From assembly GCF_030326305.1 (NCBI RefSeq), contig NZ_JACAKB010000005.1:142777-206776 (forward strand): 64,000 bases of DNA, given 5' to 3'. Under the pieces are notes generated by a model, which did not search any database, was not told the DNA's origin, and worked only from the letters and a program-made list of their open reading frames with translations. The stretch comes from Myroides odoratimimus (GTDB lineage Bacteria; Bacteroidota; Bacteroidia; Flavobacteriales; Flavobacteriaceae). Of the stretch, positions 37,154 through 47,900 are shown one piece after another; position 1 is the stretch's first letter; each line of letters starts with the position of its first letter. The translations under genes were made by a program, and so were the position numbers.

Positions 37154-40078
37154 TTAATAACCGAATAAGTCTTCTAGGCTAAGTTCTTTTACTTTACCCA
37201 TTTTCTTAACAGCTTCCCAATCTAAGTTCTCTTTCTTACCTAATAATCCTACGTTGAAAGTTTTTCCTTTTACGTATTTATCGAAGTAGTTAACTAAGTC
37301 AGTCATCTGCATATTTTGTACTTGAGAGTAGATATCTTTATTAATATCATAGTCAATACCTTTCTCTTTTAAGCTTAACCAGTAAGAGAATATCTGTGCT
37401 TTAGTATAACGTTGTGTAGCGATATTCTTAAGAACAGTATTCTTAGCATTTTGGAACTGGCTTTCTCCTTGAGGCATAGCATTCATTAATTCCATCATTG
37501 CTTCTACAGCTTGTGGTAATTTATTCGCTTGTGTACCTACATAAGCCATTACATAGTTATGTTTATCTGCTTTTGCAGCATTCATATAGTATGCATAAGC
37601 TGAGTATGCTAATGATTTAGACTCGCGAATTTCTTGGAATACCACTGAAGCCATTCCTCCTCCAAAGTAGTTATTAAATACAGAACTAGTCGCTAATAAG
37701 TCTTTATTAAACTTACCTTCTCTTGCTCTATACGTAATCTCTGCTTGAACCATATCATAAGGAGCAAAGTACAATGTTCCGTCAGTAGCTGGTTCTGGAT
37801 ATACTTTAGCAGCAGGTATTTTCTTACCTTTCCCTAAGTTATGGTGCTCTACGATTGCTTTCTTCGCTGTTTCTTTATCATTACCATAATAGAAAACATC
37901 ATTATTATAATCGAAAAAGTTATGAATTAATCCAACTAATTCTGTTGGTTTAATAGTCTTTAATTCATTCTCACTTAAGATGTCTTTAAAACGGCTTAAC
38001 TCTCCATTAGAAACGATATAACTATTTAATGCTCTTTGAATTCCTCCCTTGCTTGATTTAGCATCTAAACGTCCTTTTAATATCTGATCTACCATATTAG
38101 CATAAGCAGTATCATCTGCCTTAGCATCTGTTACTAAATGTTCTAATAATTTGATACCTGCAGGGATGTTTTCTTTCAGTCCTTTTACAGTGATATAAGT
38201 CTTATCTGTACCTGTACTAATACCATAAGAAATACCTAACTTATAGAACTCTTTCTTAATATCAGCAGCAGAGTATTTACTAGTTCCTAAATAATCTAAA
38301 TAACTGATAGCCAAAGATAATTTATTGTCGTTATCAGAACCTACCTCTGTAATATAAGTTACAGTTGCTAAATCATTAGTCGTATTGTTAATAGAATATA
38401 ATTGGCTATTTCCTTTACCGATTTTTTCTTTTTGAATAGCGCTATTGAAATCAACAAATACAGGAGCAATTTCTTCAACTTCTATTCCTTTTAAACGTTT
38501 ATAGAATTCTGATTCGCTATCTCTATTGATGTCGATAGGTGTAATACCAGGATTCTCTACACGTACTAAGTCTTTATTCTCTCCTTGACGTTTATAAATA
38601 ACAACATAATTATCTTTATAATTTGCGTTCACGAAGTCGATTAACTCTTGCTTAGTCACTTTAGACATGCGCTCTAAATCAGAAACAGCCTGTTCCCAAG
38701 TACGCCCATGAATAAACGCTTCATACATTTCTGTAGCCATTGCATCATTACTTTCTAAAGCTTCCATAGAGTTTTTACGGAATTCATTGACAACTGCGTT
38801 TAATAACCACTCATCAAATTCGCCTTTTTTAAGCTTCTCTATTTGAGCTAGTAATAGATCTTTAACTTCCTCAACAGTTTGTCCTTCATTAGGCATACCA
38901 GTCAATTGGTGTACAGAATAGTCTTTCATTACCATAGGAGAACTAGCTGCATACAACGCTTTTTGTTGTTGATTTACATCTAGATCTATAATACCTGCCT
39001 GGCCATTGCTTAACAACATATCGATCAAGTTAAGATAAATAGCATCTTTTGTCTTAACTCCTCCTAAACGGAAACCTATTTCTACACGCTCTGCTTGCGG
39101 GCTATAAATGTCCTTAACTTGTATCTTAGTTAGAGGTGCTTCTTGAGCAATATATTCTTTAGGTTGATTCGCTTTCTTCATTGAACCGAAGTAAGCGTTA
39201 ACTAACTTAATAGTAGGTTCAAACTCTAAATCACCAACTAATACAACTGCTATATTATTTGGTACATAGTATTCATTGAAGTAATTATTAATAGCTACCA
39301 TAGAAGGGTTCTTCAAGTGATCTGAAGTACCTATCGTAGTCTGAGTTCCATAGTGAGTAGTTGGGAAAAGTAACTTCATCATTGCTTCATGGGAAGCCCA
39401 ATAGTCATTATCCTGCCCTCTATTAAACTCTTCATATACTGCTTCTAACTCGGTATGGAATAGACGCAATACTAATTCTGAGAAACGCTCGCTTTCTATC
39501 AATAAGAATTTCTCTAACTCATTAGAAGGAATTACGTTCTTATAAACTGTCTCATCAAACCAAGTATGCGCATTAGTTCCTGTAGCTCCGATAGAAGCAA
39601 CAGCTTTATCATACTCATTTGCAACAGCGTACTGAGATGCAACTTTAGAGATTTCGTCTATTTTTTTATAAATAGCTTTCTTTTTCTCTACGTCTTTCTC
39701 AGCTTTATGTTGCTCATATAGATCAGAGATTTGTTTAATTAGCTCTTTTTCCTTAGCCCAATTAACAGTTCCCAATTTAGAAGTTCCTTTAAACACCATA
39801 TGCTCAAGATAATGAGCTAGTCCTGTACTATCCTCTGGATCATTATTAGATCCTGTACGAACAGGAATATACGTTTGTATACGTGGTTCATCATGGTTCT
39901 GAGCTAAATATACTTTTAACCCATTTCCTAAAGTATACACTCTTGCCTTAGCTGGATCATTCTCTACATATTCGTAAGTGAATCCATTAGCATCTTTTGT
40001 AGTAACAGTTTTATACTGCGCATGCATTGAAGCACTTACAGAGAAAATAAAACCGAACAGTAAATACCTTTTTTTCAT
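37154..40078 (-). CDS. M16 family zinc metallopeptidase, exported
   Basis: The 974-residue protein has a signal peptide (cleaved after MHA-Q) and two M16 halves. The first half carries the inverted zinc motif HYLEH at residues 89-93, with the third ligand glutamate in the ELEAVYEEFNRG block. The second half is the inactive partner, as in two-domain insulinase-type peptidases. Such proteins digest peptides in the periplasm. The gene is a single unit with consensus promoter and strong terminator. Confidence 0.95.
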   Translation of the reverse strand: MKKRYLLFGFIFSVSASMHAQYKTVTTKDANGFTYEYVENDPAKARVYTLGNGLKVYLAQNHDEPRIQTYIPVRTGSNNDPEDSTGLAHYLEHMVFKGTSKLGTVNWAKEKELIKQISDLYEQHKAEKDVEKKKAIYKKIDEISKVASQYAVANEYDKAVASIGATGTNAHTWFDETVYKNVIPSNELEKFLLIESERFSELVLRLFHTELEAVYEEFNRGQDNDYWASHEAMMKLLFPTTHYGTQTTIGTSDHLKNPSMVAINNYFNEYYVPNNIAVVLVGDLEFEPTIKLVNAYFGSMKKANQPKEYIAQEAPLTKIQVKDIYSPQAERVEIGFRLGGVKTKDAIYLNLIDMLLSNGQAGIIDLDVNQQQKALYAASSPMVMKDYSVHQLTGMPNEGQTVEEVKDLLLAQIEKLKKGEFDEWLLNAVVNEFRKNSMEALESNDAMATEMYEAFIHGRTWEQAVSDLERMSKVTKQELIDFVNANYKDNYVVIYKRQGENKDLVRVENPGITPIDINRDSESEFYKRLKGIEVEEIAPVFVDFNSAIQKEKIGKGNSQLYSINNTTNDLATVTYITEVGSDNDNKLSLAISYLDYLGTSKYSAADIKKEFYKLGISYGISTGTDKTYITVKGLKENIPAGIKLLEHLVTDAKADDTAYANMVDQILKGRLDAKSSKGGIQRALNSYIVSNGELSRFKDILSENELKTIKPTELVGLIHNFFDYNNDVFYYGNDKETAKKAIVEHHNLGKGKKIPAAKVYPEPATDGTLYFAPYDMVQAEITYRAREGKFNKDLLATSSVFNNYFGGGMASVVFQEIRESKSLAYSAYAYYMNAAKADKHNYVMAYVGTQANKLPQAVEAMMELMNAMPQGESQFQNAKNTVLKNIATQRYTKAQIFSYWLSLKEKGIDYDINKDIYSQVQNMQMTDLVNYFDKYVKGKTFNVGLLGKKENLDWEAVKKMGKVKELSLEDLFGY

Positions 40079-40104
40079 TTGTCGGTGTTTTTGTGTCTAT
40101 TTCC

Positions 40105-40112
40105 CAAAGCTA
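40105..40112 (-). promoter_or_regulatory. -7 promoter element of the M16 peptidase gene
   Basis: TAGCTTTG on the minus strand, exact match, 27 bases from the ATG. Confidence 0.55.
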
Positions 40113-40163
40113 TAAAATAAATTTCACACTCCTTTATTAAAATTCAATCTAAATTATAAACAC

Positions 40164-40197
40164 AAAAAAAGGTCAGCTGTAATATCACAACTGACCT
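40164..40197 (-). terminator. Terminator of pafA
   Basis: A 7-bp GC-rich stem (40170-40176 with 40191-40197), with an inner TGT/ACA extension possible, running leftward into U residues. Confidence 0.75.
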
Positions 40198-40220
40198 CTA
40201 TATATATTTTAAAAATATGT

Positions 40221-41870
40221 TTATTTTACATCTACTGCTTCGTGAATAGGTGTACCTATATTTCCATTAGGTGCTTCTATTTTTAAGATCTCTGCAATAG
40301 TTGGTGCTATATCAGTCATATGAGTCTCGCGGATAGTCTTACCTGGCTTAACTCCCCATCCCATAAATACAGCTGGTATATGAGCATCATAAGATCCCCA
40401 AGTTCCATGAGTTGTTCCTTTAGCATCTTTTCTTCCACTATACCATTGTGGTTCTAAGATATACTGAATCACTCCACTTCTCTTGATATTATATCCATTA
40501 ACTATACGCTCACGTATCTTAGCGGGAATAGCTGCTGTAGCTGCTTTATCCATATCAGTTACAAAAGCAATACCTTCTAACTTCTTCATCTCTTTAACGA
40601 TAAACTCACGGATATCATCTTCTTCTAAGTCTTTTTCTTGTACCAAAGTATTGTTTAGGTGAACTTGGTAGTTCGTTAAGCTCTTGATGATTTCTTTCTC
40701 ACCGAACTTTTTCTCTAACTTTTCGTTCAATACTTTCTTCGCTTCTGCAGTATTAAAGTAACCTGAGTTACCTTTTTGATCAGCAAAATACTTAGGATTA
40801 TGAGCAGCTCCATGGTCTGCAGTTAAAAAGAAAGTATAGTTACCTTTTCCAACTTTCTTATCTAAATAAGTTAAGAACTCTGCTAAATCAGCATCAAGTC
40901 TTAAATATGTATCTTCTATTTCGATTGAATTAATAGCGAATTGGTGTCCTACATAATCCGTAGAAGATAAACTTACTGCTAAGAAATCTGTAACACCAGC
41001 CGAATTAGCTCCTAATGATTCACTATCAATCGCAACTTTTGCAAAGTCTAGAGTTAATGAATTACCAAATGGTGTTGCTTTAATTAAATCATACCCATTG
41101 TCTTTCTTTAATTTAACTAAATCACGAGGGAATACAGGCTTTGCTTCACCTTTATATGTTTCTTCATACTCATTGTCATCAGCAGTACTTAATACGTACG
41201 TATCTATAGGATACATAGTATTCCATCCTTTCTTAAAGTATTTGTCAGCTAACTTCTCTTTATTAAATGACTTCACCCATTTAGGTAAATCATTCATATA
41301 AAAAGTACTTGTTATCCAGTCACCTGATGCTCCATCTAACCAATAAGCAGCATTAGCGAAATGACCTGCAGGCAGTATACCTCCTCTATCTTTTATAGCG
41401 ATACCTACTACTTTAGATTGAAAATTAGTAGCTAGTTTTAACTGATCTGTCACAGTAGATACTAATAAATTCTTAGGAGATTGTTTTCCTACTTTACCTA
41501 CTCCTCCTACCGCTTCTACACTATCATCTTGAGTACAGTACATACTTTCCCCTGTTGCCTGAATGATAAAATCATTACCCGCTATTCCATGTACAGCAGG
41601 TACACTTCCTGTATAAATAGTACTGTGTCCTATAGCTGTATAAGTTGGGATATAATCTATAAGCGTGTTTTCACTTGAAAAACCTTCGTTTAATAAGCGT
41701 TTAAATCCATTATCTGAATAGCGATCGTAGTATTTATAAAGGTAATCCCATCTCATCTGGTCTACCACTACTCCTACTACTAACTTTGGTTTTGGTAATG
41801 TTTCACCTGCTAAGGCAGAAAGTGAAAACATACAGCCTACTGCTGCAAATAAGGTTGTTTTAAATTTCAT
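40221..41870 (-). CDS. pafA: PafA-type alkaline phosphatase
   Basis: PafA is a broad phosphate-irrepressible phosphomonoesterase described from Elizabethkingia/Chryseobacterium. The 549-residue protein follows that enzyme closely: signal peptide (cleaved after ALA), metal ligand D37 (VVVDQMRWDYL), the nucleophile Thr at T78 (PTYTAIGHS), the phosphate-binding N99 (HGIAGND), K160 and R162 (IKDRGG), SSTDYVGHQF, LTADHGAAH and GTHGTWGSYDAHIP. The presence of the Asn, Lys and Arg supports monoesterase over phosphodiesterase activity. The product is periplasmic. It is a single-gene unit with a consensus promoter. Confidence 0.95.
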   Translation of the reverse strand: MKFKTTLFAAVGCMFSLSALAGETLPKPKLVVGVVVDQMRWDYLYKYYDRYSDNGFKRLLNEGFSSENTLIDYIPTYTAIGHSTIYTGSVPAVHGIAGNDFIIQATGESMYCTQDDSVEAVGGVGKVGKQSPKNLLVSTVTDQLKLATNFQSKVVGIAIKDRGGILPAGHFANAAYWLDGASGDWITSTFYMNDLPKWVKSFNKEKLADKYFKKGWNTMYPIDTYVLSTADDNEYEETYKGEAKPVFPRDLVKLKKDNGYDLIKATPFGNSLTLDFAKVAIDSESLGANSAGVTDFLAVSLSSTDYVGHQFAINSIEIEDTYLRLDADLAEFLTYLDKKVGKGNYTFFLTADHGAAHNPKYFADQKGNSGYFNTAEAKKVLNEKLEKKFGEKEIIKSLTNYQVHLNNTLVQEKDLEEDDIREFIVKEMKKLEGIAFVTDMDKAATAAIPAKIRERIVNGYNIKRSGVIQYILEPQWYSGRKDAKGTTHGTWGSYDAHIPAVFMGWGVKPGKTIRETHMTDIAPTIAEILKIEAPNGNIGTPIHEAVDVK

Positions 41871-41909
41871 TTATCTAAGATTAGTTTTGTTTAATAAGGT
41901 CTCTGTCTA

Positions 41910-41917
41910 CAAAACTA
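41910..41917 (-). promoter_or_regulatory. -7 promoter element of pafA
   Basis: TAGTTTTG on the minus strand, exact match, 40 bases from the ATG. Confidence 0.5.
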
Positions 41918-42146
41918 TTAAACTATGAGACTTCACAAACATTTAATAGACAAAAAACTTCAATATTAACATTTAAAGTTATTTCTCTCAAAAGTAAACT
42001 TACTTCTTAATTCCAAGATTAAGAGAGTGTTATTATTTTAATTAATAATTCAAACACACAATACAGGTATCTTTACAAAATACTATTAATAGTATTAAAA
42101 CCAAGCATTATCCCGTACCTTTACATAACATACTAAAATAAACAAC

Positions 42147-42839
42147 ATGACAAAACCATTTAAAGTTGTTGCTTTTGATGCGGATGATACCCTATGGGTG
42201 AATGAACCTTTCTTTAATGAAGCTGAGAAAGCATTCTGTATCTTAATGGAAGATTACCTAACACATCAAAGCATCTCACAGATACTATTCAAAACACAAA
42301 TAGACAACCTACCTCTATACGGATATGGAATAAAAGGCTTTACCCTATCCATGGTAGAAGCGGCTAATATCATCTCAAAGGGGACTGTAAGTCCAAAAGT
42401 AATCAGTAGAGTCATTGCTATAGGAAAGGATTTATTAACCAAGCCTGTGGAACTATTAGATGACGTAGAGCAAGTATTAAAAGAACTTCAAGGAAAATAT
42501 AAACTAGTAGTCGCAACCAAAGGGGACTTAAAAGACCAACACCGCAAACTACACAAGTCTAGTTTAGGGGCATACTTCCATCATATAGAAGTCATGACGG
42601 ATAAAGAAGAAATAGACTATCAGAAGTTACTAGGACGTTTAGATATCAAACCTGAAGAGTTTATTATGATTGGCAATTCTCTAAGATCTGATGTACTCCC
42701 TGTATTAGAACTAGGTGGTCACGCAGTACACGTCCCTTTCCATACTACATGGTTACATGAGCATGTCGATCACGAAATAGTACATCCCAACTTTACTTCT
42801 ATTAAAAAATTATCAGAGATTAAAGAGATTCTACTATAA
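42147..42839 (+). CDS. HAD family hydrolase
   Basis: The 230-residue cytoplasmic protein shows the four HAD motifs: DADDT at residues 11-15 (D11 nucleophile, D13 acid/base), the Thr of VVATKGD, a Lys in the following segment and GNSLRSDVLP with the metal-binding aspartate. A helical cap (about residues 20-95) makes it a type C1 phosphatase. The substrate cannot be told. A near-consensus TACCTTTA at 42116-42123 may be its -7 element. Confidence 0.9.
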   Translation: MTKPFKVVAFDADDTLWVNEPFFNEAEKAFCILMEDYLTHQSISQILFKTQIDNLPLYGYGIKGFTLSMVEAANIISKGTVSPKVISRVIAIGKDLLTKPVELLDDVEQVLKELQGKYKLVVATKGDLKDQHRKLHKSSLGAYFHHIEVMTDKEEIDYQKLLGRLDIKPEEFIMIGNSLRSDVLPVLELGGHAVHVPFHTTWLHEHVDHEIVHPNFTSIKKLSEIKEILL

Positions 42840-42841
42840 AT

Positions 42842-42874
42842 AAAAAGAGGCTAGTTGATGACCAACTAGCCTCT
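42842..42874. terminator. Terminator between the HAD gene and the efflux operon
   Basis: A perfect 12-bp stem (42846-42857 with 42863-42874). U-run on the left side favours the leftward efflux operon; the rightward HAD transcript may also end here. Confidence 0.8.
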
Positions 42875-42905
42875 CACTTACACTTATAAACAATGTATTC
42901 TTTGA

Positions 42906-43625
42906 TTAGAATCTATATCCTACAAATACATTAAAACTCTGATTATATATCTTCAGATCCTTCACACCAGGATTCTCTTCTAACCCAAATGTATTCGAGT
43001 TGTCGAAAATACTAGCAAATCCTCTACTGTAGTTAGCTCCTACTAAGAACCCACAGTTAAACTGGTACTCAGCCCCCACTACGATACCGTAGTCCATCTT
43101 CTGTAGATATTGTCCATCTTCTTGATCATCTTCTATACTACCGAAAATACCGTGATCCTTATATGTATTTCCCTCTTCATCTACTGCTGTAATAGAAGAA
43201 TATAATAACATATTCACATAAGGACCAGCATATACCTGTAGCCCTCCTACTTTAAATACAGCACTGATTGGATTAAGACGTAGACTGTGCATTTGCAATT
43301 TAGCATCTAGTGTTACTCCATCCTCAGTCTCTCTATCAAAGCGACCACCATACTGTTGATAAAACAACTCGTGTTTCAGCCCAAAATATTTTCCTAAGCT
43401 ATTATCCACACTCACTCCCACGAAGAAGTTATTGCGGTTACTCACTTTACCATCTATAGCTAAATACTCTAGATCATCTCCTTTAAGCGTAGACTGTATC
43501 CAACCTCCTTTTACACTAAAAGTAGTATTCCCTTTTAAATCGTGATTTACATCTTGTGCTATCGCTGTACCTGATACTGCTAACACAGAGCATACACTTA
43601 GTAATAAGTTTTTCATACCTCTCAT
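42906..43625 (-). CDS. Outer-membrane beta-barrel protein of the efflux operon
   Basis: The 239-residue product has a signal peptide (cleaved after AIA-Q) and alternating strands ending in SFNVFVGYRF with a terminal Phe, so it is likely a small porin-like barrel. It begins 2 bases after the TolC gene and is the last gene of the metal efflux operon, which makes a role in metal resistance or in sensing at the outer membrane plausible but unproven. A second Met at residue 4 may be the real start. Confidence 0.75.
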   Translation of the reverse strand: MRGMKNLLLSVCSVLAVSGTAIAQDVNHDLKGNTTFSVKGGWIQSTLKGDDLEYLAIDGKVSNRNNFFVGVSVDNSLGKYFGLKHELFYQQYGGRFDRETEDGVTLDAKLQMHSLRLNPISAVFKVGGLQVYAGPYVNMLLYSSITAVDEEGNTYKDHGIFGSIEDDQEDGQYLQKMDYGIVVGAEYQFNCGFLVGANYSRGFASIFDNSNTFGLEENPGVKDLKIYNQSFNVFVGYRF

Positions 43626-43627
43626 TC

Positions 43628-44923
43628 TTAAAAATCAATATCCCAAATACCCACTGCGTTCTCTAACTCCACTAAAGCAGATGCATAACCAAATAGCGTC
43701 TCTGCATAAGCCTGCTGTGTTTCGTTATAAGTACGTTGTGCATCCAACACTTCTAATAGACTACTCGCCCCTCTTTGATAGCTATACTTGATTCCTTCGT
43801 AAACCTGTTTAGCCTCTTCTAACATACCATTTTCAAACCTATTGATCTGCTTTTGTTTCGTTAGATAGTTACGATATGCTTGAGTGATCTCTTTCTCTAA
43901 CTCTAGCTCTATAAAGTCATATTCTAGATGAGCTTGACGTTCCTCGTATAATGCAGTTTTTAATCCTGATTCTTTTCTATTAGAGAACTTCAACGGAATA
44001 GAAAAACCTGCTTTCACCACCGTATTACCAGGTGTAGGAGCAATTGCATTCTTTACAAAAGAGTTGTTCTCTACCCCGAAGTTAAGACCTAAATCTATTG
44101 CGCGTTCTGCTTTAGCTAAAGAGACTTGCTTACTCGCTACCACCTTATTCTGTCTAGCGACAAGGAAGTCTGCTCTATTGTTCTGAGCAGTCACAATCAA
44201 GTCATCTAAAGAGAACAGTCTATCAAACTTATTGAAGTCTCCCTGAGGTAAATAGATTGTATCGTTTCTTTGTTTACTGATTACGTTTCTAATCTCTATC
44301 AAGCTATTCTCCCAAGCATCATCTGCATCTTGTAACTCATTATACATCCCTTTAGCTTCTAAATTACTTTGGATAGCATCTACTTTACTGATCTGTCCTA
44401 ATGTATAACGAATACTATCAGATTTAGCCACTTGCTTCATAGACTCATAAGAATCGCGTTGTATATCGAACAACATCTTATTCTGCAATGCTTCTAAATA
44501 TAAGATAGTAGACTCTGCACGTAAAGTCTGGAAGAACTCTTGCAACTCTAATTCTGCTAATGTCTTCTGATCTGCAGCTAAATTCTTTCTTGCCTTGCGC
44601 TTACCACCTAATTCTAAATCCCATGACAACTCAGCCTCAAAACCATATCCCATCTGCATACGCTTCTGTTGATTATCAAACCAACCAAAGCTCAGTTCAG
44701 GATCTGGGAACATCTTAGCTGCTTGTACCTCAGCTTCTGCAATATCGATATTATACTTTGCTGCAGCATATCCTAAGTTGTTCATTGACATCTTATGAAG
44801 ATACTCCTTATATGTCAATGCTGTCTTATCACTTACATTCTCTGTATGAAGTTGTGCTATCACAACTTCATTACAGAACAATGCTAATAATCCTACTAGT
44901 ATATATTTTCTAATAACATTCAT
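43628..44923 (-). CDS. TolC-family outer-membrane efflux protein
   Basis: The 431-residue protein has a signal peptide and two OEP repeats with long helices (AEVQAAKMFPDPELSFGWFD opening the first, and SYQRGASSLLEVLDAQRTYN in the second). Such proteins trimerise into the channel that crosses the outer membrane and periplasm. It follows the RND pump by 8 bases and should be its exit duct. CzcC/CusC-like in size. Confidence 0.92.
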   Translation of the reverse strand: MNVIRKYILVGLLALFCNEVVIAQLHTENVSDKTALTYKEYLHKMSMNNLGYAAAKYNIDIAEAEVQAAKMFPDPELSFGWFDNQQKRMQMGYGFEAELSWDLELGGKRKARKNLAADQKTLAELELQEFFQTLRAESTILYLEALQNKMLFDIQRDSYESMKQVAKSDSIRYTLGQISKVDAIQSNLEAKGMYNELQDADDAWENSLIEIRNVISKQRNDTIYLPQGDFNKFDRLFSLDDLIVTAQNNRADFLVARQNKVVASKQVSLAKAERAIDLGLNFGVENNSFVKNAIAPTPGNTVVKAGFSIPLKFSNRKESGLKTALYEERQAHLEYDFIELELEKEITQAYRNYLTKQKQINRFENGMLEEAKQVYEGIKYSYQRGASSLLEVLDAQRTYNETQQAYAETLFGYASALVELENAVGIWDIDF

Positions 44924-44931
44924 ACCTAATC

Positions 44932-47900
44932 CTAATTTTCGTCTGTTTCACTTTTTACGAAGTCGCTATCACTACCCCATTTGCTCTCCACCATATAATA
45001 CAAGGCAGGTAATACAAACAGTGTAAGAACAGTAGCGAATAATAGACCATAAACGATCACAGTTGCTAGAGGTCTCTGTACATCCGAACCGATACCTGTA
45101 GCTAACGAAGCAGGGAATAACCCCAATACCGCCACTGTAGCCGTCATTAATACAGGTCTGAAACGCTCTTCTGCACCTGTTAGTACTGCTTCTTTTAATG
45201 CTATACCTCTTCTGCGGAGATCATTGATATGGGAGATCATAATCACCCCATTCTGTATCGCAACCCCAAACAACGCAATAAATCCTACTGCTGAAGATAC
45301 ATTCAATGACATCCCTCTAATATTTAAGGCTAACATCCCTCCAAATAAAGCTAACGGCACAACGATCATTAATAATCCAGCTTGTCTAAACTGTCCAAAA
45401 GCTCCGTATAGCAATACAAACATTAAACACAAGGTCAAAGGAACAATTACTGCCAGACGGCTATACGCTCTATTCTGATTCTCGAACTGTCCACCCCATT
45501 CGATGTGGAACTTCTCATGATCATACGTGATATTGCTTTCTATCTTTTGTTGCGCTTCTTTTAATAGTGACGCTAAGTCTCTATTACGCACGTTTAGTTT
45601 TACAGTTAAGTGACGTCTATTCATCTCACGAGTGATCGTACTCTCTCCTGTACTCGTCTTAACATCTGCTACCTGAGAAAGCGGAATCTTAGCACCTGTA
45701 CTAGACGTCAACATTAAGTTAGCGATCTTCTCTGGTGTATTTCTACTCTCTTCAGTATATCTAGCACTGATGTCATATACTTTATTTCCGATGAATATCT
45801 GTGATATAGCCTTACCACCTATAGCTACCTCGATAAGTTCTGCAACATCAGATACGTTTAATCCATATTGAGCTATCTTATCTCTATTCGCGTGAATCTG
45901 TAGCTGTGGTAATGGTGGCTCTTGATCTATCGCTAAATCTACCGCTCCATCTACCGTACGCAGCGTACCTAATACCTCATTCGCTATACGTCTAGTCTCG
46001 TGAAAATCTTCTCCATATACCTTCACTACTAATTCACTATGTGCTCCAGATATCTTATCCATTACCCCATCGATCATCGGCTGAGCGAACCCAACTGTAA
46101 ATCCAGGTAAAGACTCATACTCTGCTGCTAATTCTTCGATTAAGTCATCTTTAGTCTTACCACGAGGCCATTCTTTATAAGGCTTGATACCTATAGAACA
46201 CTCGAAATGAGAAGGAGTAAATGGATCTGTTCCATCATCATTACGACCTGACTGTACCATGATATACGTTACCTCATCATACTTCATAGTTCTAGCACGT
46301 AGTGTATCACTCATCTCTTTTGATTTCTCTAATGAAATACCTGGAGGTAAGGTTACTTGAAGCCAGATAGAACCTTCATCTAGTGGGGGTAAGAAGTCCT
46401 TACCTACCTTCATCGTAAGCCCTACCGTGATTGCTAATACCACTAATAGCGGTACGAATACTTGCTTTGGCTTATTGACAATCTTGATAATTCTATTGTG
46501 ATATACATTCGTTAATTTCTCTAACCACTTATTGTGGTAGATCTTTCTTGGTTTTCTATACACCGCATACGCAAGACCTGGTATCAAAATCAAGGCTACT
46601 AATAACGCACCTATCAAGGCATATCCTACTGTAAACGCCATCGGTGTAAACAACTTCTTCTCTACACGTTCAAAAGCGAATAGTGGTAAGTATGCTGTGA
46701 TAATAATGATTGTTGCGAAGAAGATAGGCTTAGCCACCTCTTTGGTACGCTGTGCTATAGACTTCTCTTTTAGTTCCTCATCAGGATTATCCTCCCTCTT
46801 CTTCAGTATGGACTCCATCATCACGATGGCACCATCCACTATAATACCGAAGTCTATTGCTCCTAACGAAAGTAAGTTAGCAGGTATATCTGTGAAGTGC
46901 ATCATGATAAATGCAAACAACAGAGATACAGGGATCGTAATCGCTACTAATAGCGCTCCTCTCCAACTTCCTAAGAATACAATCAACACAATCACTACTA
47001 AGCTAATTCCTTCGATTAGCGTAGTAGACACAGTATGTAATGTCGTATCTACTAAATCTGTACGATCTAAGAAAGTGTGTATTCTAACACCTTCTGGCAA
47101 TAAACCATTGTTCAGTTCATCTACATATTGGTGTATCTTATCTAATACTACAGATGGGTTTTCGTGCTTTAACAACAGTACAATACCCTCAATACTATCA
47201 GAATAATCCCTTTCTCTATCTGTAAAACCAAGAATACCTTTGCGTTCTACATTTCCATATTTTAAGCGACCTAAATCGTTTAAGAATACAGGTATACCAT
47301 CTTCTGCCTTAACAACAATTTTACCTAAATCCTCTAAATCTTTAATCAACCCGATACCTCTCACTACATACCCAAGGTCTCCTCTTGTTAGAACACTTCC
47401 TCCTGCATTAACGTTATTCTCTTCTATCGTCTCTGTCACATCGCTTAGCGATAGACCATATTGTTCTAATTTATGTGGATCTAGTTCGATTTGAAACTGA
47501 GTAGTGATTCCACCGAAGTTAGTTACCTCAGCTACACCAGGCACTTGATTAAGCTTAGGGATAATCACGAAGTTTTGTAAATCCGTTAATTCTCTAAGAC
47601 TATACCCATCTCCCTCTATGATATATCTATATACCTCACCGATAGGCGATGTTAGCGGATCTAACTCAGGAGTCGCATCATAAGGCAACTCTACATCGTT
47701 TAATCGCTCTTGGATTCGTTGACGAGCGAAGTAGTCATCTACTCCATCAGCGAATACTATCGTGATCATAGACAGTCCGAATGTACTGTTACTACGCATC
47801 ACGTGCATTCCAGGCATACCATTAAGAGCACGCTCTATCGGAATGGTAATCTGTAATTCTATCTCTTCTGCTGCCAGCCCTGGCACTTGTGTTACTACCT

